Shown here piece after piece: positions 7,954-10,315 of a DNA stretch of 10,315 bases. Position numbers and translations under genes: made by a program. The stretch spans positions 1-10,315 of the forward strand of contig QHUV01000143.1 in assembly GCA_003222065.1 (NCBI GenBank), given 5' to 3'. The stretch comes from Gemmatimonadota bacterium (GTDB lineage Bacteria; Gemmatimonadota; Gemmatimonadetes; Gemmatimonadales; Gemmatimonadaceae). The stretch's first letter is position 1. The number at the start of each line of letters is the position of its first letter. A model generated the notes under the pieces. It made no database searches, had not been told where the DNA came from, and worked only from the letters and a program-made list of their open reading frames with translations.

Positions 7954-8451
7954 TTAGGCGACGCGGACAGTCGGCGTGCGTCGCGTACCGATCGGCCGAA
8001 GCGGAAGTGCGGCGATGGGCAGGTCGGCATTGGCAAACGCGACGCGGCGAGCGGCGCGGCGACGCAGGCGGAACAACCGGCGTACCGATTCGCTCATCCC
8101 GAGCGCGGCGATACCATGTCGAACCGTCTCCTCGGAGTAACTGAGTCGCGCCGCGACCTGCTTCAACGTGAGCGTTCCCGCGAGCCGTACTTCGCGCAGA
8201 ATCGCCAACACGTCGATGTTGCGTGTCCCGCGATGTCGGGCGAGGCCTGCTTCCATTACGCAGTGGCGGACCCACGTGCGGTTGCTGCCGAGCACGAACG
8301 CCACTTCGTCGAGCGTGGCACCGCCCAAGTAGAGCGCGAGGACCCAAGCCTCTTGCTGCTCGCGATTCAGGCGCGACGGCCGCGGAGCACGGGCTCTCGC
8401 GGAGGGAGCGTCAGCGCTGGTGACTAGGCGTGCCGTCGTGAGGGTGCGCAT
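7954..8451 (-). CDS. Putative DNA-binding protein with two helix-turn-helix segments
   Basis: The minus strand encodes 165 residues, very Arg-rich and without Lys-rich stretches. Residues 34-70 (core LGGATLDEVAFVLGSNRTWV) look like a helix-turn-helix, and residues 82-118 (core GTLTLKQVAARLSYSEETVR) like a second, a repeat arrangement seen in recombinase-type and sigma-region-4-type DNA-binding folds. The N-terminal 27 residues and the C-terminal 40 are basic and low in order, and could contact nucleic acid. I do not recognise a named family. It is transcribed against its neighbours, ends in a shared terminator, and could regulate either flanking unit. The ATG (complement of 8449-8451) has a poor ribosome site (ggtttccgg), so the start is uncertain. 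A plus-strand frame over the same DNA (7942-8427) is composition-driven and lacks recognisable motifs. The stop codon TAA lies inside a CCTAACG word. Confidence 0.68.
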   Translation of the reverse strand: MRTLTTARLVTSADAPSARARAPRPSRLNREQQEAWVLALYLGGATLDEVAFVLGSNRTWVRHCVMEAGLARHRGTRNIDVLAILREVRLAGTLTLKQVAARLSYSEETVRHGIAALGMSESVRRLFRLRRRAARRVAFANADLPIAALPLRPIGTRRTPTVRVA

Positions 8452-8864
8452 CCGGAAACCGGGTTAGAGGGAGCGTGAGGCGTCGCGGCGGCGCGACGAT
8501 GACTTCTGAAAGGGAGGCCCCTGCGCAAAGGAGACGCCGTGACCGCCAGCGCGGTAACTGTGTCCCTTGCGCCGCTACACGGGCGTCGAACCGGACGCAC
8601 GTGCCGGGTAGGGCAGGCTGTCCGAGTGCGCATCGCGGCCGCGACACGACGCGCTTGCCTAACGAGGAATCCATCGCGGGCAGCGACGTTGGCGCGCCCA
8701 GCAGTGGGCCTCGCCGGACCGAATGAAGCAAGGCCGGGCCGGCCGGGCCATCGTTTTCGCTTGAGCGGTCTCGCCGGCGCGACTAGCTTCTGGCTTCACA
8801 CGCGTCATCCCGCCCGCCGGCGGCCTGCCGCTCGCAATGCGCTTCGATTCGCCCCCCTCCACGC
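8452..8864. other. 413-base gap without a convincing gene
   Basis: This divergent intergenic region should hold promoters for the minus-strand HTH gene and the plus-strand GNAT gene. Visible elements are a strong Shine-Dalgarno-like AAAGGAG (8527-8533) five bases before a GTG at 8539, whose frame is Arg-rich, featureless and runs into the GNAT gene; a direct repeat GGCCGGGCC twice in tandem at about 8733-8750 followed by TCGTTTTCGCTT; and one CCTAACG word at 8658-8664. A 75-residue plus-strand frame from 8499 to 8726 contains a CxxC but is otherwise low-complexity and unsupported. I see no tRNA, known riboswitch or mobile element here. Confidence 0.6.
8761..8789 (+). promoter_or_regulatory. 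Weak sigma-70-like promoter candidate for the GNAT gene
   Basis: TTGAGC at 8761-8766 and TAGCTT at 8784-8789 are separated by 17 bases. The -35 matches consensus at 4 of 6 positions and the -10 at 3 of 6, so this is only the best candidate by eye in the gap. It would give a leader of about 70 bases. Confidence 0.2.
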
Positions 8865-9680
8865 ATGTCCGGATCCGACGTCGACATTCGTCCGCTACAA
8901 ACGCTCGATGAGCTTCGTGCTTGTGTCACGCTGCAACGCGAGACGTGGGGCGACGAGTTCACCGACGTGGTGCCGGCGAGCATCCTCAAGGTCTCACAGC
9001 GTGTGGGTGGTGTGGCCGCTGGCGCGTTCGACGCCGACGGTAAGCTGCTCGGCTTCGTGTATGGCCTCACCGGCGTGGAGGACGGACGCATCGTACACTG
9101 GTCCGACATGCTCGCCGTGCGGCCCGAGGCAAGAAATCTCGGTTTGGGAAGACGCCTGAAGGACTTTCAGCGCCACGCCGTGCAGCAGGTCGGTGGCGTC
9201 GTGATCTACTGGACGTACGATCCGCTCGTGGCGCGGAACGCGCATCTCAACATCAATGTGTTCGGCGCACACATCGCCGAGTACGTCGAAGACATGTACG
9301 GAGAGACGGAGAGCCCGCTGCATCGAGGGATTGGCACTGACCGGTTCATTGTCGCCTGGCCCGTAGCGGATGCGGAGGTCGAAAAGGGATTGACGGCGAC
9401 GCACGCGGCGGGTGTGAATCGGACGCTTCTGCAGTCGCCGATTCTCAATAGCCCCAACGACAGGCGCAACGCCGCCGTGGTGATCGGCGATCAGGCGCGG
9501 GTCGAGGTGCCCACCGACATCAACGCCTTGCAGCAGACGGATCGAAAGCAGGCCATCGCGTGGCGTCAGTCGACGCGCGCTGCGTTCCGGAACGCGATGT
9601 CAGCGGGCCTCGCCGTACGGGGCTTCGTGATCGACGATTGCGCGCAACGCGGCTATTATCTGCTGAGTAAGTCCGAATAA
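8865..9680 (+). CDS. GNAT-family N-acyltransferase (COG3375-like)
   Basis: This 271-residue protein begins with a GNAT fold (VDIRPLQTLDELRACVTLQR). The acyl-CoA binding motif A is clear: MLAVRPEARNLGLGRRLK, with the RxxGxG signature at residues 90-95. The following WTYDPLVARNAHLNINVFG and IGTDRFIVAWPV segments are typical of the COG3375 group, whose members are commonly annotated only as predicted GNAT acetyltransferases. The second half (about 170-271) is longer than a minimal GNAT domain. It lies 29 bases upstream of an OSBS/NSAR-family gene on the same strand. In Geobacillus a GNAT N-succinyltransferase neighbours an N-succinylamino acid racemase, so the likely role is succinyl-CoA-dependent N-acylation of amino acids (inference from context). 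No Shine-Dalgarno precedes the ATG; the upstream bases are C-rich (gcccccctccacgc), so initiation is weak or unusual, but no earlier in-frame start looks better. Confidence 0.87.
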   Translation: MSGSDVDIRPLQTLDELRACVTLQRETWGDEFTDVVPASILKVSQRVGGVAAGAFDADGKLLGFVYGLTGVEDGRIVHWSDMLAVRPEARNLGLGRRLKDFQRHAVQQVGGVVIYWTYDPLVARNAHLNINVFGAHIAEYVEDMYGETESPLHRGIGTDRFIVAWPVADAEVEKGLTATHAAGVNRTLLQSPILNSPNDRRNAAVVIGDQARVEVPTDINALQQTDRKQAIAWRQSTRAAFRNAMSAGLAVRGFVIDDCAQRGYYLLSKSE

Positions 9681-9709
9681 CCGAGCACAACGACCAATCA
9701 CCAGCGACC

Positions 9710-10315
9710 ATGCTGCGCCTCGATCGCATCGTACTCCGCGAGATTCGCCTCGCGCTAAAGGAGCCATTCCGGATCTCGTCAGGCGTGGTCACGGAACGTC
9801 GCGTCTTTCTCCTCGAGCTCTTCGACGCGGACGGTGCGTCGACGTGGTCGGAATGCGTCGCCGGCGAGCAGCCGAACTACAGTCCGGAGACGATCGACAC
9901 CGCGTGGTTCGCGATCCGCGAGTGGCTCGCGACGCGATTGCTCGGGCGCAGCTTCGATGGACCCGAGGTGATCTCCGGCGTGCTCGATCAGAACGTGCGT
10001 GGCCACAACATGGCGAAGGCGGCGCTCGAGATGGGCATGTGGGCGCTCGCCGCGACAAAGGAGCGTGTCTCCTTATCGAATAGACTTGGCGGCACGCGCG
10101 AACGCATTGCGACCGGCATCTCACTGGGAATACAGCAGACTCCCGATGCGCTGGTGCAGCGCGCGCAAGCGGCGTTCGCGCAGGGTTATCGCAAGATCAA
10201 GCTCAAGATCCAGCCCGGGCAGGACGTCGAGTATGTGGGCGCCGTGCGGACTGCTCTCGGACGCGATGTCCATCTCATGGCCGACGCGAACTCCGCCTAC
10301 CGGTTAGGCGACGCC
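9710..10315 (+). CDS. menC: o-Succinylbenzoate synthase / N-succinylamino acid racemase family protein, 3' end cut
   Basis: The first 202 residues are present; the family is about 370 long, so roughly 45% lies beyond the window. The N-terminal capping domain (MLRLDRIVLREIRLALKEPF ..) is followed by the start of the barrel: HNMAKAALEMGMWAL (99-113), GISLGIQQTP (136-145), the catalytic KxK at Lys164/Lys166 in YRKIKLKIQPG, and the first metal ligand Asp192 in MADANSAY. The 26-residue spacing from Lys166 to Asp192 equals that between Lys163 and Asp189 of the Amycolatopsis enzyme, which has both activities. The family dehydrates SHCHC to o-succinylbenzoate (menaquinone pathway), racemises N-succinylamino acids, or both; sequence alone does not decide. 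The adjacent GNAT favours racemase. The usual WDL near 111 is WAL here. The ATG at 9710 follows the GNAT stop by 29 bases, with no clear ribosome site. The symbol menC is the conventional family name, not proof of function. Confidence 0.92.
   Translation, partial: MLRLDRIVLREIRLALKEPFRISSGVVTERRVFLLELFDADGASTWSECVAGEQPNYSPETIDTAWFAIREWLATRLLGRSFDGPEVISGVLDQNVRGHNMAKAALEMGMWALAATKERVSLSNRLGGTRERIATGISLGIQQTPDALVQRAQAAFAQGYRKIKLKIQPGQDVEYVGAVRTALGRDVHLMADANSAYRLGDA

Larger units (their letters stand above)
948..8664. repeat. Dispersed over-represented heptamer CCTAACG / CGTTAGG (12 exact copies)
   Basis: Plus-strand CCTAACG copies start at 948, 3233, 4602, 4791, 5175, 7341 and 8658; CGTTAGG copies start at 1586, 3662, 4977, 6981 and 7952. 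A near copy, GGTTAGG, is at 10302. Eight of the twelve extend to GCCTAACG. At this base composition about one copy of the heptamer would be expected on both strands together. Every CCTAAC hexamer in the window but the one near 10302 is followed by G, so the enrichment is specific to the seven bases. Copies occur in genes, across stop codons and in gaps, with no single orientation. Confidence 0.85.

Noticed and set aside
7942..8427. Plus-strand frame opposite the HTH gene
   Set aside because: No recognisable fold; the minus-strand reading gives two HTH-like segments in one protein.
8575..8605. tRNA T-arm-like GGTTCGAC on the minus strand
   Set aside because: The flanking bases do not pair as a T-stem and no anticodon or acceptor arms are found around it.
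8733..8750. Tandem GGCCGGGCC followed by a T-rich stretch as a terminator
   Set aside because: The repeat is direct, and only about four base pairs form a clean stem; no gene ends just upstream on the plus strand.
8539..9159. 206-residue plus-strand frame with a good ribosome site
   Set aside because: Low-complexity Arg/Ala/Pro composition, no motifs, and it overlaps the clear GNAT gene by about 300 bases.
1..10315. CRISPR array, insertion sequence, integrase or phage gene
   Set aside because: No regularly spaced repeats, transposase motifs or terminal inverted repeats were seen on either strand.

Overview
The window reads as a high-GC (about 60-65% by eye) Gram-negative chromosome. A SusC/SusD outer-membrane pair combined with high GC, a large secreted S9 peptidase, a Ser/Thr kinase with a glycine-rich C-terminal membrane module, and a COG3375-type acetyltransferase next to an enolase-superfamily OSBS/NSAR gene is a combination I associate with Gemmatimonadota. 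That assignment is inference; Bacteroidota is unlikely because of the GC content.

Layout. 1-1778 (+): C-terminal part of a SusC/RagA-like TonB-dependent receptor, damaged by an internal deletion with frame change near position 966. 1794-3230 (+): its SusD/RagB-like lipoprotein partner. 3275-3318: probable terminator. 3397-6261 (+): exported S9-family serine peptidase with an intact catalytic triad. 6374-7345 (+): Ser/Thr protein kinase, apparently separated by a one-base frame change from its C-terminal membrane module (7245-7883). 7901-7930: near-perfect hairpin terminator between convergent genes. 7954-8451 (-): small basic protein with two helix-turn-helix-like segments. 8452-8864: gap with no convincing gene. 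8865-9680 (+): GNAT-family acyltransferase. 9710 to the window edge (+): o-succinylbenzoate synthase / N-succinylamino acid racemase family protein, cut by the window end.

How they may work together. SusC/SusD plus the peptidase look like an outer-membrane peptide capture and digestion unit, although the receptor as read here could not be made. The GNAT-OSBS/NSAR pair matches the arrangement known for N-succinylation followed by racemisation of amino acids, so menaquinone synthesis should not be assumed from the last gene alone.

The most unusual signal is not a gene. The heptamer CCTAACG (either strand) occurs 12 times in 10.3 kb, against about one expected from base composition. It lies inside genes, across two stop codons and in gaps, and it recruits rare codons such as TTA. 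It behaves like a genome-wide selected DNA word.
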